Assembly: GCF_000725125.1 (NCBI RefSeq) | Contig: NZ_JFCB01000028.1 | Coordinates: 36,011 to 100,010, forward strand | Direction of reading: 5' to 3' | DNA from: Streptomyces toyocaensis | GTDB lineage: Bacteria > Actinomycetota > Actinomycetes > Streptomycetales > Streptomycetaceae | DNA length: 64,000 nucleotides | Shown: positions 23,591-31,669 of the stretch, piece after piece | Layout of the letters: each line of letters begins with the position of its first letter | Position numbering within the stretch: position 1 is the stretch's first letter | Notes under the pieces: generated by a model | The model's database searches: none | What the model was told of the DNA's origin: nothing | What the model saw: the letters and a program-made list of their open reading frames with translations, nothing else | Made by a program: the position numbers and the translations under genes

Positions 23591-25471
23591 ATGCATCGAT
23601 CGGATACGGCCGGCCGCGCGGATCACCGCACGCCGGTCCTCATCGTCGGCGGCTCCCTGGTGGGCCTGTCCATGTCCCTGTTCCTGGGACGCCTCGGCGT
23701 GCCGCACACGCTCGTCGAACGCCACGCGGGCACCTCGAGCCACCCGCGGGGGCGGGGGAACAACGTGCGCACCATGGAGCTGTTCCGGACGGCCGGGCTG
23801 GAGCAGCGCATCGGCCGGGCCGCGTCGACCCTGGCGGACAACCACGGCATCCTGCAGACCCCGAGCCTGGTGGACGACGAGGGGGAGTGGCTGCTCCAGG
23901 AGATCGACCCGGGCGGCGGCATCGCCCGCTTCAGTCCCGCCGGATGGTGCCTGTGCAGCCAGAACGACCTGGAACCGGTGATCCTCGAGGGGGCCCGGGA
24001 GCTCGGCGGGGACCTGCGCTTCGGGACGGAGATGCTGTCCTTCGAGCAGGACGCGGAGGGCGTGACGGCGCTGGTCAAGAGCCGGGAGACCGGTGAGCAC
24101 ACCAGGATCCGGGCGGACTACCTCGTCGCCGCCGACGGCCCCCGCAGCCCCGTGCGCGAGGCGCTGGGCATCGGGCAGAACGGTCCGGGCGACCTGTTCC
24201 ACAACGTGAGCCTCACGTTCACCTCCCGTGACCTCGCCGGCGTCGTCGGAGACCGGCGGTTCATCATCTGCTACCTGACCAACCCGGAGGCCGACGGGGC
24301 CCTGCTGCCGGTCGACAACCGGGAGCACTGGGTGTTCCACGCCCCCTGGCACCCCGAGCACGGCGAGACCCTCGAGTCGTTCACCGACGAGCGGTGCGTC
24401 GCCCACATCCGCAAGGCCGTCGGCGTGCCGGATCTCGACGTGGAGATCACCGGCCGGGCCGCCTGGCACGCGGCCGAGCGGGTCGCCGAACGGTACGCCC
24501 ACGGCCGGGTGTTCCTGGCCGGCGACTCGGCCCACGAGATGTCGCCCACCGGCGCGTTCGGCTCCAACACAGGCATCCAGGACGCCCACAACCTCGCCTG
24601 GAAGCTGGCCGCCGTGCTCGACGGCTGGGCCGCGCCCGGCCTGCTGGAGTCCTACGACGCCGAACGGCGCCCTGTCGCGGAGGCGACCAGCGCTCGTGCC
24701 TCCTCCCGCTCGAGCGAGCACAGTCACCCCGGGTACACGCCCGCGGACGGACCTGGCGGACCTGGCGGACCTGGCGGACCTGGCGGACCTGGCGGACCCG
24801 GCGGGCCCGGTGGACCTGGTGCCGGTGGACCTGGTGCCGCTGGCCCTGGTGGGCCCGGTGCCGGTGGCCCCGGTGCCGGTGGCCCTGGTGCCGGTGGCCC
24901 CGGTGGACCTGGCGGACCCGGTGCCGGTGCACCCGGTGCCGCTGGACCGGGTGGCCCCGGTGGAGCCGGCCCCGGCGGTCCGGGCGGACCCGGTGGACGG
25001 AAGGGCGGCATCCTCAACGTGGCGCTGGCGTACCGCTATCCGCGCGGCGCGGTCCTGGGCACCGACCCCACGGCACCGGTCGTCCCCGAGGGCGTCGTGC
25101 TGAACGGCGAGCCCGGCAGCCGCGCCCCGCACCTCTGGCTGGACCGCGCCGGCACCCGGGTCTCCACCCTCGACCTGTACGAGAGGTCGCTGGTCCTGCT
25201 CAGCGCGGAGAACAGCCCCTGGCACGCCGCGGCCGCCGAGGTGTCGGCGCAGCTGTCCGTACCGCTCGACGCGTACCGGATCGGGGACGGACCTCACGCC
25301 GACCTGACCCCCGGCCCGGACACGGACTGGGCCGGCGCCCACGGGATCACCGAGGACGGCGCGGTCCTGGTCCGGCCCGACGGCTTCGTCGCCTGGCGCG
25401 ACGCGGCCCGCCCGGCCGACCCGGCGAAGGCCCTCCGCGAGGCGGTCGAAGCGATCCTGAGCCGTCCCTGA
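23591..25471 (+). CDS. whiE-VIII: FAD-dependent polyketide hydroxylase with collagen-like insertion (WhiE-VIII-like)
   Basis: Flavoprotein monooxygenase of 626 residues of the aromatic-polyketide hydroxylase family. FAD-binding motifs: TPVLIVGGSLVGLSMSLFLGRLG (about 14-36), the DG motif in YLVAADGPRSPVREALG (about 177-193), and RVFLAGDSAHEMSPTGAFGSNTGIQDAHNLAWKL (about 306-339). Between the FAD domain and the C-terminal thioredoxin-like domain (ILNVALAYRYPRGAVLGTD ... GAHGITEDGAVLVRPDGFVAWRD) is an insertion of about 85 residues (387-470), almost pure Gly-Pro-Gly/Gly-Ala-Gly. Without it the protein has the usual length of about 540. It is transcribed away from the pigment operon. The insertion interrupts no catalytic motif. 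Confidence 0.92.
   Translation: MHRSDTAGRADHRTPVLIVGGSLVGLSMSLFLGRLGVPHTLVERHAGTSSHPRGRGNNVRTMELFRTAGLEQRIGRAASTLADNHGILQTPSLVDDEGEWLLQEIDPGGGIARFSPAGWCLCSQNDLEPVILEGARELGGDLRFGTEMLSFEQDAEGVTALVKSRETGEHTRIRADYLVAADGPRSPVREALGIGQNGPGDLFHNVSLTFTSRDLAGVVGDRRFIICYLTNPEADGALLPVDNREHWVFHAPWHPEHGETLESFTDERCVAHIRKAVGVPDLDVEITGRAAWHAAERVAERYAHGRVFLAGDSAHEMSPTGAFGSNTGIQDAHNLAWKLAAVLDGWAAPGLLESYDAERRPVAEATSARASSRSSEHSHPGYTPADGPGGPGGPGGPGGPGGPGGPGGPGAGGPGAAGPGGPGAGGPGAGGPGAGGPGGPGGPGAGAPGAAGPGGPGGAGPGGPGGPGGRKGGILNVALAYRYPRGAVLGTDPTAPVVPEGVVLNGEPGSRAPHLWLDRAGTRVSTLDLYERSLVLLSAENSPWHAAAAEVSAQLSVPLDAYRIGDGPHADLTPGPDTDWAGAHGITEDGAVLVRPDGFVAWRDAARPADPAKALREAVEAILSRP
24749..24997 (+). repeat. Tandem 9-base repeat encoding a Gly-Pro-Gly linker
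   Basis: Inside the hydroxylase gene, units close to GGACCTGGC repeat for about 250 bases with variants (GGTGCCGGT, GGCCCCGGT). The reading frame is kept through all units and encodes only Gly, Pro and Ala. A tract like this can change length by slippage, always in steps of three residues, so strains should differ here. Confidence 0.9.
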
Positions 25472-25501
25472 CACGACCGGCGAGGGCGTCGGACCCGTCG
25501 C

Positions 25502-26470
25502 TCACGAACCGCCGAAGCCGCCCTGACGGCCCCGCTCCGACTTGGCCAGATGCTGTTCGAAGCGCTGGAGTGCGGGGCCGTCGACGTCCCAGGGCCAGGA
25601 GCTGACCATGCCCTGGAGCGCCTGGAACACGGGATGGGCGTCGGCGGCACGGCCGGCCGCGCACAGCGCGTACGCCAGGACGTTCAGGTCGGCCGGTGCC
25701 GCCGCGTGCTGGAAGAAGCCAGGCTTCGCCCACAGCGCGGCGGCCTGGTCCAGCGCCGTCGCGATCTGCCCGCCCTCCCACAGCTGACCGGCGGTCATGG
25801 CCCGCACGCCGCCCTGCGCCAGCAGCCCCTGGTACTGACGGACGGCGGCGGTCAGCTCGACCGCGGCGCACGGCGCGTTGGCCGGGATCCGGCTGCGCAC
25901 CACGTCGACGAAGTCGAGCACGGACGCGCTGGAACCACCCTCCTCCGGCGACAGGTACGCGAGCATCTGCAGGTACGCCTCACGGTGCCAGCGATCGCGT
26001 CCGGTGGCCTGCCGCCAGACGGCGTTGACGTCGTTCTGGCCGTACCGCTCGATCCGCGAGACCCCGATCAGGGCGACCCACGGCAGCGGATCCTCCGGTC
26101 TGAGGTCGGCGGCCCGGTGGCACTGGGACACCAGCTCCCCGGCGTCCTCCAGGTGCCCGTCCCTCAGCCCGCGCGCCAGCCCGGCCCAGGCATGCAACAC
26201 CAGGGCGTCGGCGCTGTGCGGCTCCCTGCCCAGCCAGGCCGCCGCGACCCCCGTGTCCGCCGTCGCCTCGGCGAGTACGGACACCCGGTGGCAGCGGCGG
26301 TCCCAGTCGTCCCCGGTCTCCTCGAGCAGGGAGGCGACCAGCGCCACGTCCGCGGACCTGCCGCTCCCGCCCCGCTTGCTCAACCGTCCCAGCACACGGG
26401 TCAGTTCCGCATCGTCGAGGGCCGGGGAGAGACGGGGACGTCTGCTGGTGCGACTGCTGAAGAGGGGCAT
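25502..26470 (-). CDS. Hypothetical helical-repeat (TPR-like) protein
   Basis: Protein of 322 residues that I do not recognise as a named family. After a basic start (MPLFSSRTSRRPRLS) it is almost all alpha-helical. Paired helices resemble TPR units, such as LVLHAWAGLARGLRDGHLEDAGELVSQCHRAADLRPEDPLPWVALIGVSRIE, and later IATALDQAAALWAKPGFFQHAAAPADLNVLAYALCAAGRAADAHPVFQAL. Trp-rich patches (WDRRCHRVSVLAEAT, WRQATGRDRWHREAYLQML) recur. No signal peptide or membrane span is seen, so it is probably cytosolic. It converges on the pigment hydroxylase with 30 bases between. Confidence 0.7.
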   Translation of the reverse strand: MPLFSSRTSRRPRLSPALDDAELTRVLGRLSKRGGSGRSADVALVASLLEETGDDWDRRCHRVSVLAEATADTGVAAAWLGREPHSADALVLHAWAGLARGLRDGHLEDAGELVSQCHRAADLRPEDPLPWVALIGVSRIERYGQNDVNAVWRQATGRDRWHREAYLQMLAYLSPEEGGSSASVLDFVDVVRSRIPANAPCAAVELTAAVRQYQGLLAQGGVRAMTAGQLWEGGQIATALDQAAALWAKPGFFQHAAAPADLNVLAYALCAAGRAADAHPVFQALQGMVSSWPWDVDGPALQRFEQHLAKSERGRQGGFGGS

Positions 26471-26563
26471 GACCGAAGACTAGGAACTGCGGGTGTCCCG
26501 GCAACCCGGACGGGGCGATCGTTATCGATCTGCCCCTTACCGCCGGTCAGCCGGGCATACCGG

Positions 26564-26593
26564 GGCGGGGCCGGACATCTCTCCGGCCCCGCC
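26564..26593 (-). terminator. Hairpin terminator after the GAPDH gene
   Basis: Perfect 12-base arms GGCGGGGCCGGA (26564-26575) and its complement (26582-26593) with a 6-base loop, 37 bases beyond the GAPDH stop. It separates gap from the next gene in the same direction. Confidence 0.85.
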
Positions 26594-26629
26594 ATCTCGT
26601 TGCGCCCGTGCGGCCGGTGGACTCCCGGA

Positions 26630-28075
26630 TCAGGCCGCCGGAGCCGGGAACGTCGGGTACTCCACGCCCGAGACGTACTGGACGACCCGGACGACCTGGC
26701 AGGAGTAGCCGAACTCGTTGTCGTACCAGAGGTACAGGATCGCGTTGTCGCCCTCGACCTTCAGCGCGCCCGCGTCGACGATCGAGGCGTGCCGCGAGCC
26801 GATGAAGTCGCTGGAGACCGCGTCGGGCGCGCTGATGAAGTCGATCTGGCGCTTCAGCGGCGAGGTCAGCGACACCTTGCGGAGGTGATCCAGTACCTCC
26901 TGGCGGTTGGTGGGGCGGGCCAGCTGGAGGTTGAGGATGGCGATCGAGACGTCCGGCACGGGGACCCGGATCGAGCTGCCGGTGATCGTGGCGTCGAGGT
27001 CGGGCAGCGCCTTGGCGACGGCGGAGGCGGCACCCGTCTCGGTGATCACCATGTTCAGCGGCGCCGAGCGGCCGCGCCGCTCCGACTTGTGGTAGTTGTC
27101 CAGCAGGTTCTGGTCGTTGGTGAACGAGTGGACGGTCTCCACGTGTCCGCGCAGCACGCCGTACTCGTCCGCCATCGCCTTCAGCGGCGGGACGATCGCG
27201 TTGGTGGTGCAGGACGCGCAGGACAGGATCCGCTCGTCCGGCTTGAGGGTGTCGTGGTTGACGCCGTGCACGATGTTGGGCACGTCGCCCTTGCCGGGCG
27301 CGGTCAGCACCACCTTGTCGACACCGGGGCGCAGGTGCTGCGAAAGCCCTTCGCGGTCGCGCCACTTGCCGGTGTTGTCGATGAGGATGGCGTTCTTGAC
27401 GCCGTACGCCGTGTAGTCGATCTCCGAGGGGTCGTTCGCGTAGATCACCTTGATGGTGTTGCCGTTGGCGGTGATGGTGCTCTCCGCCTCGTCGACGGTG
27501 ATCGTGCCCTGGAACTGGCCGTGCACGGAGTCGCGGCGCAGCAGCGAGGCCCGCTTGACGATGTCCTGTTCGCCGCCCCGGCGGACCACGATCGCGCGCA
27601 GACGCAGACCGTTGCCGGACCCCGACTTCTCGATGAGCAGCCGGGCCAGGAGACGGCCGATGCGGCCGAAGCCGTAGAGCACGACGTCGCGCGGCTCACG
27701 GCGGTCGATCTTGTGGGCGCCGGTCGCGCCGGCGACGGCCTCGGCGGTGAACTCGGCCACCGACAGACCCCGGTCGTCGGCGCGGTGGGCCTCGGCGAGC
27801 AGGCCGATGTCGATCTGCGACGGGCCGAGGTCGAGCGTGGTGAGCGCCTGCAGGAAGGGCAGCGTCTCGGTGACCGAGAGCTCCTCGCCGGCGATCTGCC
27901 GGGCGAAGCGGTGGGTCTTGAGAATGCTGACCACCGACTTGTTCACCAAGGAACGGCTGTGCAGCAGGACGGTCACGTCCCGCTCCCGGTGCAGCTTCCC
28001 GATGATCGGGATCATCGACTCCGCGATCTCCTCGCGGTGCTTCCAATGGGTGAACGAGTCTTCGTTGACAGTCAC
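26630..28075 (-). CDS. gap: Glyceraldehyde-3-phosphate dehydrogenase, long form with N-terminal extension
   Basis: GAPDH of 481 residues; ordinary enzymes have about 335. The NAD-binding start DVVLYGFGRIGRLLARLLIEK is at about 130-150. The catalytic Cys289 lies in LSCASCTTNAIVPPL, and the C-terminal LYLWYDNEFGYSCQVVRVV is intact. The first 125 residues (SFTHWKHREEIAESMIPIIGKLHRERDVTVLLHSRSLVNKSVVSILKTHRFARQ in part) form an extra domain known from a class of long GAPDHs in actinobacteria and some others, whose role is unclear. This is likely a second GAPDH next to a glycolytic one elsewhere. GTG start 28075; divergent from the SseB-like gene with a 201-base gap. Confidence 0.93.
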   Translation of the reverse strand: MTVNEDSFTHWKHREEIAESMIPIIGKLHRERDVTVLLHSRSLVNKSVVSILKTHRFARQIAGEELSVTETLPFLQALTTLDLGPSQIDIGLLAEAHRADDRGLSVAEFTAEAVAGATGAHKIDRREPRDVVLYGFGRIGRLLARLLIEKSGSGNGLRLRAIVVRRGGEQDIVKRASLLRRDSVHGQFQGTITVDEAESTITANGNTIKVIYANDPSEIDYTAYGVKNAILIDNTGKWRDREGLSQHLRPGVDKVVLTAPGKGDVPNIVHGVNHDTLKPDERILSCASCTTNAIVPPLKAMADEYGVLRGHVETVHSFTNDQNLLDNYHKSERRGRSAPLNMVITETGAASAVAKALPDLDATITGSSIRVPVPDVSIAILNLQLARPTNRQEVLDHLRKVSLTSPLKRQIDFISAPDAVSSDFIGSRHASIVDAGALKVEGDNAILYLWYDNEFGYSCQVVRVVQYVSGVEYPTFPAPAA

Positions 28076-28276
28076 AGGATCATCTTTCGAGCTAGAGGGT
28101 GCTCATATGATAGCGATGCTGTGGGGGTGGCTCGGAGGGGGTGTCCGCCGGGCCCGGAGGCACCCCGCGACGCGCAGGGTTGCGCGACATGCGAACGGGT
28201 ACGCGTGCAGCATTGTGCCCGGGCCGCCAGTCCGTCCCGGGCGGGCCGTACGACCGCCGCTACCAGGGAATCTGCC

Positions 28277-28681
28277 ATGGAGACACCCGCGCACGAGAAC
28301 AACGCCCCCACGCCCGCGCAGCGGGCCCTGGACGCTCTGTCGGAGAACACCGAGGACACGATGGCGCTGGACGCCCTCGCGAACAGCGACGTGCTGATCC
28401 CGGTGCCGGACGACGCCGGTGACGAGGAGGCCGCCGACCCCGGCGCGGTCGCCCTTCCGGTGCTGGAGCAGCCGGGAGGCACGCAGGTGGTGCCCGTGTT
28501 CACGTCCGAACTGGAGATGGCCGGGCTGCTGCCGTTCGTCTCCCGTTACCGTCTGGTCCCCCTCGGCGCGCTCGCCGCGCAGTGGCCGGCCGACGACCTG
28601 TCGCTCACCATCGACGGCAGTTCCGAGCACCGCCTCACCCTCACCTCGGAGGGGGTGCGCACCCTGCTGGCCCGCCCGTGA
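28277..28681 (+). CDS. SseB family protein
   Basis: Protein of 134 residues starting at ATG 28277 with AGGGAA upstream. After an acidic, disordered N-terminus comes the SseB N-terminal domain fold: SDVLIPVPDDAGDE, then VALPVLEQPGGTQVVPVFTSELEMAGLLP, the turn FVSRYRLVPLGALAAQWPADDLSLTIDGSSEHRLTLTSEGVRTLL. SseB-like proteins are common cytosolic proteins in Streptomyces without a proven function; several sit in secretion or polymorphic-toxin contexts, which is not the case here. The long upstream extension of the frame is a shadow of the GAPDH gene. Confidence 0.8.
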   Translation: METPAHENNAPTPAQRALDALSENTEDTMALDALANSDVLIPVPDDAGDEEAADPGAVALPVLEQPGGTQVVPVFTSELEMAGLLPFVSRYRLVPLGALAAQWPADDLSLTIDGSSEHRLTLTSEGVRTLLARP

Positions 28682-28708
28682 CCCGACGGAGCCGCTCCGG
28701 CCGGCGCG

Positions 28709-29098
28709 CTACTCGCCCAGCGCGCGGGCCAGGGCGGCGCGCTGCACCGGCAGCGCCTCGGCGTGCAGGGCGCGGCCCTTGGCCGTGAGCGCCACGTACA
28801 CGCCGCGCCGGTCCTCCAGGCACACACTGCGCTCGACCAGGCCGTCCTTCTCCAGCCGGGCGATGAGGCGCGACAGCGCGCTCTGGCTGAGGTGGACCCG
28901 GCCGACCAAGTTCTGCACCCTGCACTGCTCACCCTCGGCGGGCGTCGCGGCCGCGAGCAGGTCGAGCACCTCGAAGTCGGACGCCCCGAGGCCGTACGGG
29001 TTCAGCGACCGGTCGATCTCGCCCAGCGTGCGCGCGTGCACGGCGAGGATGTCCCGCCACCGCTCCTCGAGCCCCGCCCCGGCCGTGTTCGCTGCCAT
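28709..29098 (-). CDS. MarR family transcriptional regulator
   Basis: Winged helix regulator of 129 residues. DFEVLDLLAAATPAEGEQCRVQNLVGRVHLSQSALSRLIARLEKDGLVERSVCLEDRRGVYVALTAKGRALHAEALPVQRAAL covers the helix-turn-helix (LSQSALSRLIARLEKDG) and the wing with the DRRG tip. One Cys pair (Cys in GEQCRV and SVCLED) might be redox-active, as in OhrR-like proteins, but this is a guess. Upstream DNA is AT-richer around 29108-29130 with imperfect GTTC/GAAC arms. The gene converges on the SseB-like gene, 27 bases apart. Confidence 0.88.
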   Translation of the reverse strand: MAANTAGAGLEERWRDILAVHARTLGEIDRSLNPYGLGASDFEVLDLLAAATPAEGEQCRVQNLVGRVHLSQSALSRLIARLEKDGLVERSVCLEDRRGVYVALTAKGRALHAEALPVQRAALARALGE

Positions 29099-29194
29099 AC
29101 CCGCACGGTAACATTTGTTCGACTTTCAATGAACGTGCAGGGGCGGGCCCGTGGAGGCCGGCCGCCGCATGCGCACCCCGGCTGGAGTCCCGCT

Positions 29195-29385
29195 TCCCCT
29201 GCTCGTCGGCACATTCACCGCGGCCGGGTCCTCGCCGCCGGTCCGGGCCGACAGCACCCGCACCGTCTCCGTGCTGATGCACGGTCCCACGGCCGGCGGA
29301 TCGTGGTCGGTTCCGGTCTCGCCGCGACGGCCGCGGGGGAGCCGTCGAAACCGCCGACCGCGACGTCCTGCGGCACCCGGCAGAC
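29195..29385 (-). pseudogene. Remnant of a LacI-family regulator, C-terminal effector domain
   Basis: Two collinear pieces in different minus-strand frames match the end of LacI-type repressors. CRVPQDVAVGGFDGSPAAVAARPEPTTIRRP (about 29293-29385) corresponds to the usual RVPEDVAVVGFDD stretch. After a frameshift near 29285, TVRVLSARTGGEDPAAVNVPTSRGS (about 29195-29266) corresponds to the last helix and strand. The DNA-binding domain is absent, so this is a relic. It lies in the 380-base gap between the MarR gene and the alpha/beta hydrolase; the rest of that gap shows nothing I can support. Confidence 0.6.
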
Positions 29386-29478
29386 GAACACGGCGTCCCG
29401 CCCGCGTGAGCACACCGGCCGCGGGCTCAGGGGACGGAGTCCGGGCCCCGCTGCCGCCGCTCGTGGCCGGACTCGCCC

Positions 29479-30447
29479 TCACCGCCCTGCCCGCGCGGAC
29501 CGCCAAAGGCTTCCTCCGCCGGCGTCGTGCCGCGCGAGGAAGGTACCGACGGCGTCACGGAACGCTCCCGCCTCCTCGATGTGGGGCATGTGACTCGATT
29601 CCGGGAACACGCGCATCTGCGCACCTGCCACGCACTCGGCGAACGGCCCGACGCATTCGGGGGTGGCCTCGTCGTGTTCGCCGCGCAGCACGAGCGAGGG
29701 CACACTGACCGACGCCAGCCGGTCCACCGCCGACCAGTCACGCAGGGTGCCGGTCACATCGAACTCGCTGGGACCGATCATCGTGTGGTAGACGGTGGGG
29801 TCCTCCTCCCACCGGGCGAAACTGGCAGCCACCTCGGGCGGATACGGCCTGACCCGCAGCAGATGGCGGTCGTAGAAAGCCTGCGCGGCCTTCGCGTACT
29901 CCGGTGAACCCGTGGTGCCGGCCGCTTCATGACGGTCCAGAACCTCCTGCACCTCGCGGGGCAGCGCCCGGCGCAATCGCTCCACCCCACTGCGCCACAG
30001 GGGCATCGACGCCGGAGTGTCCGCCAGGACCATCGCGCGCAGGCCGGCCGGTCTCCGTACCGCGTGCTCCGTGGCGAGCATGCCGCCCCAGGACTGTCCC
30101 AGCACGGTGTGGTTCCCGCTGATCCCGAGATGGGCGAGCAGCGCGTCGAGTTCGTCGAGGAACAGGTCGACGGTCCACAGACCGGGGTCGGCGTCGGGCA
30201 GGTGGGTGGAGCGGCCGCAGCCCAGTTGGTCGTAGTGGACGACGGCGCGACCCGTCTCTCCCAGCCGGGCGATGTTCAGCAGGTAGTCGTGCGGAAAGCC
30301 CGGCCCGCCGTGCAGTACCAGCAGCGGGGTGAGTCCCCGCGCCCGCGAGACATCGAGACTCCCGGTGATCCGGTACCAGGTACGGCCGTGTGGGCCCTCC
30401 ATCCACCCCTGCGTGGTCGCGGGCGGCAGTGGTTGCGTCGTCGGCAC
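29479..30447 (-). CDS. Alpha/beta hydrolase, proline iminopeptidase family (S33)
   Basis: Hydrolase of 322 residues from GTG 30447 with GGGAG upstream. It shows the family order: LLVLHGGPGFPHDYLL (oxyanion HGGPG at 46-50), VVHYDQLGCGRSTHL, nucleophile Ser119 in VLGQSWGGMLA, a helical cap (about 140-225), then the acid in LRGEHDEATPE and the base His in PESSHMPHIEEAG. HGGPG plus DQLGCGRS is typical of proline iminopeptidases and related tricorn-associated peptidases. They release N-terminal Pro or hydrolyse related amides in the cytosol; substrate cannot be read from sequence. Confidence 0.88.
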   Translation of the reverse strand: MPTTQPLPPATTQGWMEGPHGRTWYRITGSLDVSRARGLTPLLVLHGGPGFPHDYLLNIARLGETGRAVVHYDQLGCGRSTHLPDADPGLWTVDLFLDELDALLAHLGISGNHTVLGQSWGGMLATEHAVRRPAGLRAMVLADTPASMPLWRSGVERLRRALPREVQEVLDRHEAAGTTGSPEYAKAAQAFYDRHLLRVRPYPPEVAASFARWEEDPTVYHTMIGPSEFDVTGTLRDWSAVDRLASVSVPSLVLRGEHDEATPECVGPFAECVAGAQMRVFPESSHMPHIEEAGAFRDAVGTFLARHDAGGGSLWRSARAGR

Positions 30448-30894
30448 GAATGACTCCCAGGGGAAAACGGGTGGCGGTCCTCTCGGCGGGGGTCCCGTTC
30501 GGCCGTAGCCCCGGCGCGTCCGCTCGCCCTCGCCCTGCCCCACCGTTTCAGTGATCTCGTCGTTCTGTCTCCTTCCAAAGATTTCAGGAGATGTCCGGCA
30601 AAAGGTGCCGGACACACGCCACATAGGAGCGCTGTCGAGATCGTCAGCCGGCCGGCTCTGCTTGCCGCCGTCAGGGTCTTTGCGGGAACCATGCCCTGTT
30701 CGGCTACGACGACCGCGCGCCGCCCGCGACGGCATGGGTCCGCCACAGGTGGGACCTGAGGTCGAACGGCCCTGCAGTGCAAGGACGTTGGGTCCCGGAC
30801 AAGGTGCCGGCGGTCCGGGACACGGAGGTCCCGCACGCGGCACAGTGGGAGGGCGTCCGAGCCAGGAAGGCCCGGGCGCGCGGAGGTGGACGAG
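30448..30894 (+). other. 447-base region without a convincing gene
   Basis: Lies between the divergent S33 hydrolase and the ArsR-like gene. It contains an inverted repeat TGTCCGGC (30592-30599) / GCCGGACA (30607-30614) with a 7-base loop in a locally AT-richer segment (30545-30640) that may hold the hydrolase promoter. A minus-strand frame at about 30740-30870 reads HCAACGTSVSRT ... FDLRSHLWRTH, which hints at a decayed metal-binding protein, but it lacks a start signal and I do not call it. Confidence 0.4.
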
Positions 30895-31152
30895 ATGTTG
30901 AGGACCCCCGTCGACGGGACACGGCTGCGCATCCTGGCGTGGCTGGGCGAACCGGGTACCGCCGAGCACGGGCTCACCGCGGACGACGTGGCCGCCGGGC
31001 TCGGCGTCCCTCACCCGGTGGCCCTCACCCACCTCCGGCTGCTGACGTCCCTCGGCCTGCTCTGCACCGGCCGCTCCGGTGACCGGCTGCGCTACCGGCG
31101 CGACGAGATACGCATCGCCGAGGTGGCGCAGCTGTTCGAGAAGGGCTGGTAG
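30895..31152 (+). CDS. Small winged-helix (ArsR-like) DNA-binding protein
   Basis: Protein of 85 residues; ATG 30895 is placed 7 bases after GGAGGT. It reads MLRTPVDGTRLRILAWLGEPGTAEHGLTADDVAAGLGVPHPVALTHLRLLTSLGLLCTGRSGDRLRYRRDEIRIAEVAQLFEKGW. The winged helix LTADDVAAGLGVPHPVALTHLRLLTSLGLL followed by a basic wing is ArsR-like. No metal-binding Cys set is present. It lies 73 bases before the fluoride-channel operon in the same direction and could regulate it, though this is inference only. Confidence 0.78.
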   Translation: MLRTPVDGTRLRILAWLGEPGTAEHGLTADDVAAGLGVPHPVALTHLRLLTSLGLLCTGRSGDRLRYRRDEIRIAEVAQLFEKGW

Positions 31153-31225
31153 CCCGCGTCCCCGGAGTGCCAGGCGCCCTTCCCGGCCGTTACGCTGATC
31201 CCGAGCGAGTGGGAGACGTACGACG

Positions 31226-31669
31226 GTGAGAGCCCCGGAAACCGAGGGCCTTCGGGCCCGCCCCGCCGTCCGCGCCCAGGCACCCGTCGTCGCGACGGTC
31301 GCGCTGGGCGGGGGAGCGGGGGCGGCGGCCAGGTACGCCGCCTCCCTGTGGTGGCCGACGCCGGCGGGCGGATTTCCCTGGACGGTCCTCTGGGTCAATG
31401 TCGCCGGCTGCGCCGTGATCGGCGCGTTCATGGTGATCGTCACCGAGGTCCGCACCGCCCACCCCCTGGTCCGTCCGTTCTTCGGCACCGGCGTCCTGGG
31501 TGGCTTCACCACCTTCTCGACGTACGCCGTCGACGTGCGGAACCTGCTCGACGGCGGCCGTCCCGGCGCCGGACTCCTCTGCCTCGGCCTCACCCCGGTC
31601 GCGGCCCTCGCCGCCGTGTGGACGGCCGCATCGGCGACCCGCCGTGTACTGATCAGGAGGCAGCCATGA
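31226..31669 (+). CDS. crcB: CrcB/Fluc fluoride ion channel subunit 1
   Basis: Membrane protein of 147 residues with four spans: VVATVALGGGAGAAARYAASLWW, WTVLWVNVAGCAVIGAFMVIV, FFGTGVLGGFTTFSTYAVDV, GLLCLGLTPVAALAAVWTAA. Signature motifs GGGAGAAARY, NVAGC (usual N-x-x-G) and GFTTFSTY are those of Fluc channels, which export toxic fluoride as dual-topology dimers. The N-terminal 24 residues are an Arg/Ala-rich extension. Start GTG 31226 follows GGGAG; the stop overlaps the next gene as ATGA. No fluoride riboswitch fold was recognised upstream. Confidence 0.93.
   Translation: MRAPETEGLRARPAVRAQAPVVATVALGGGAGAAARYAASLWWPTPAGGFPWTVLWVNVAGCAVIGAFMVIVTEVRTAHPLVRPFFGTGVLGGFTTFSTYAVDVRNLLDGGRPGAGLLCLGLTPVAALAAVWTAASATRRVLIRRQP

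Noticed and set aside
24749..24997. CRISPR-like array
   Set aside because: The repeat is a 9-base in-frame coding tract without spacers.
25550..28250. Plus-strand frame of about 900 residues leading into the SseB-like protein
   Set aside because: It is antisense to the TPR-like and GAPDH genes; only the last 134 residues, from 28277, have protein-like content and a ribosome-binding site.
31153..31225. Fluoride riboswitch before crcB
   Set aside because: No sequence resembling the conserved crcB-motif pseudoknot was found in the 73 bases available.
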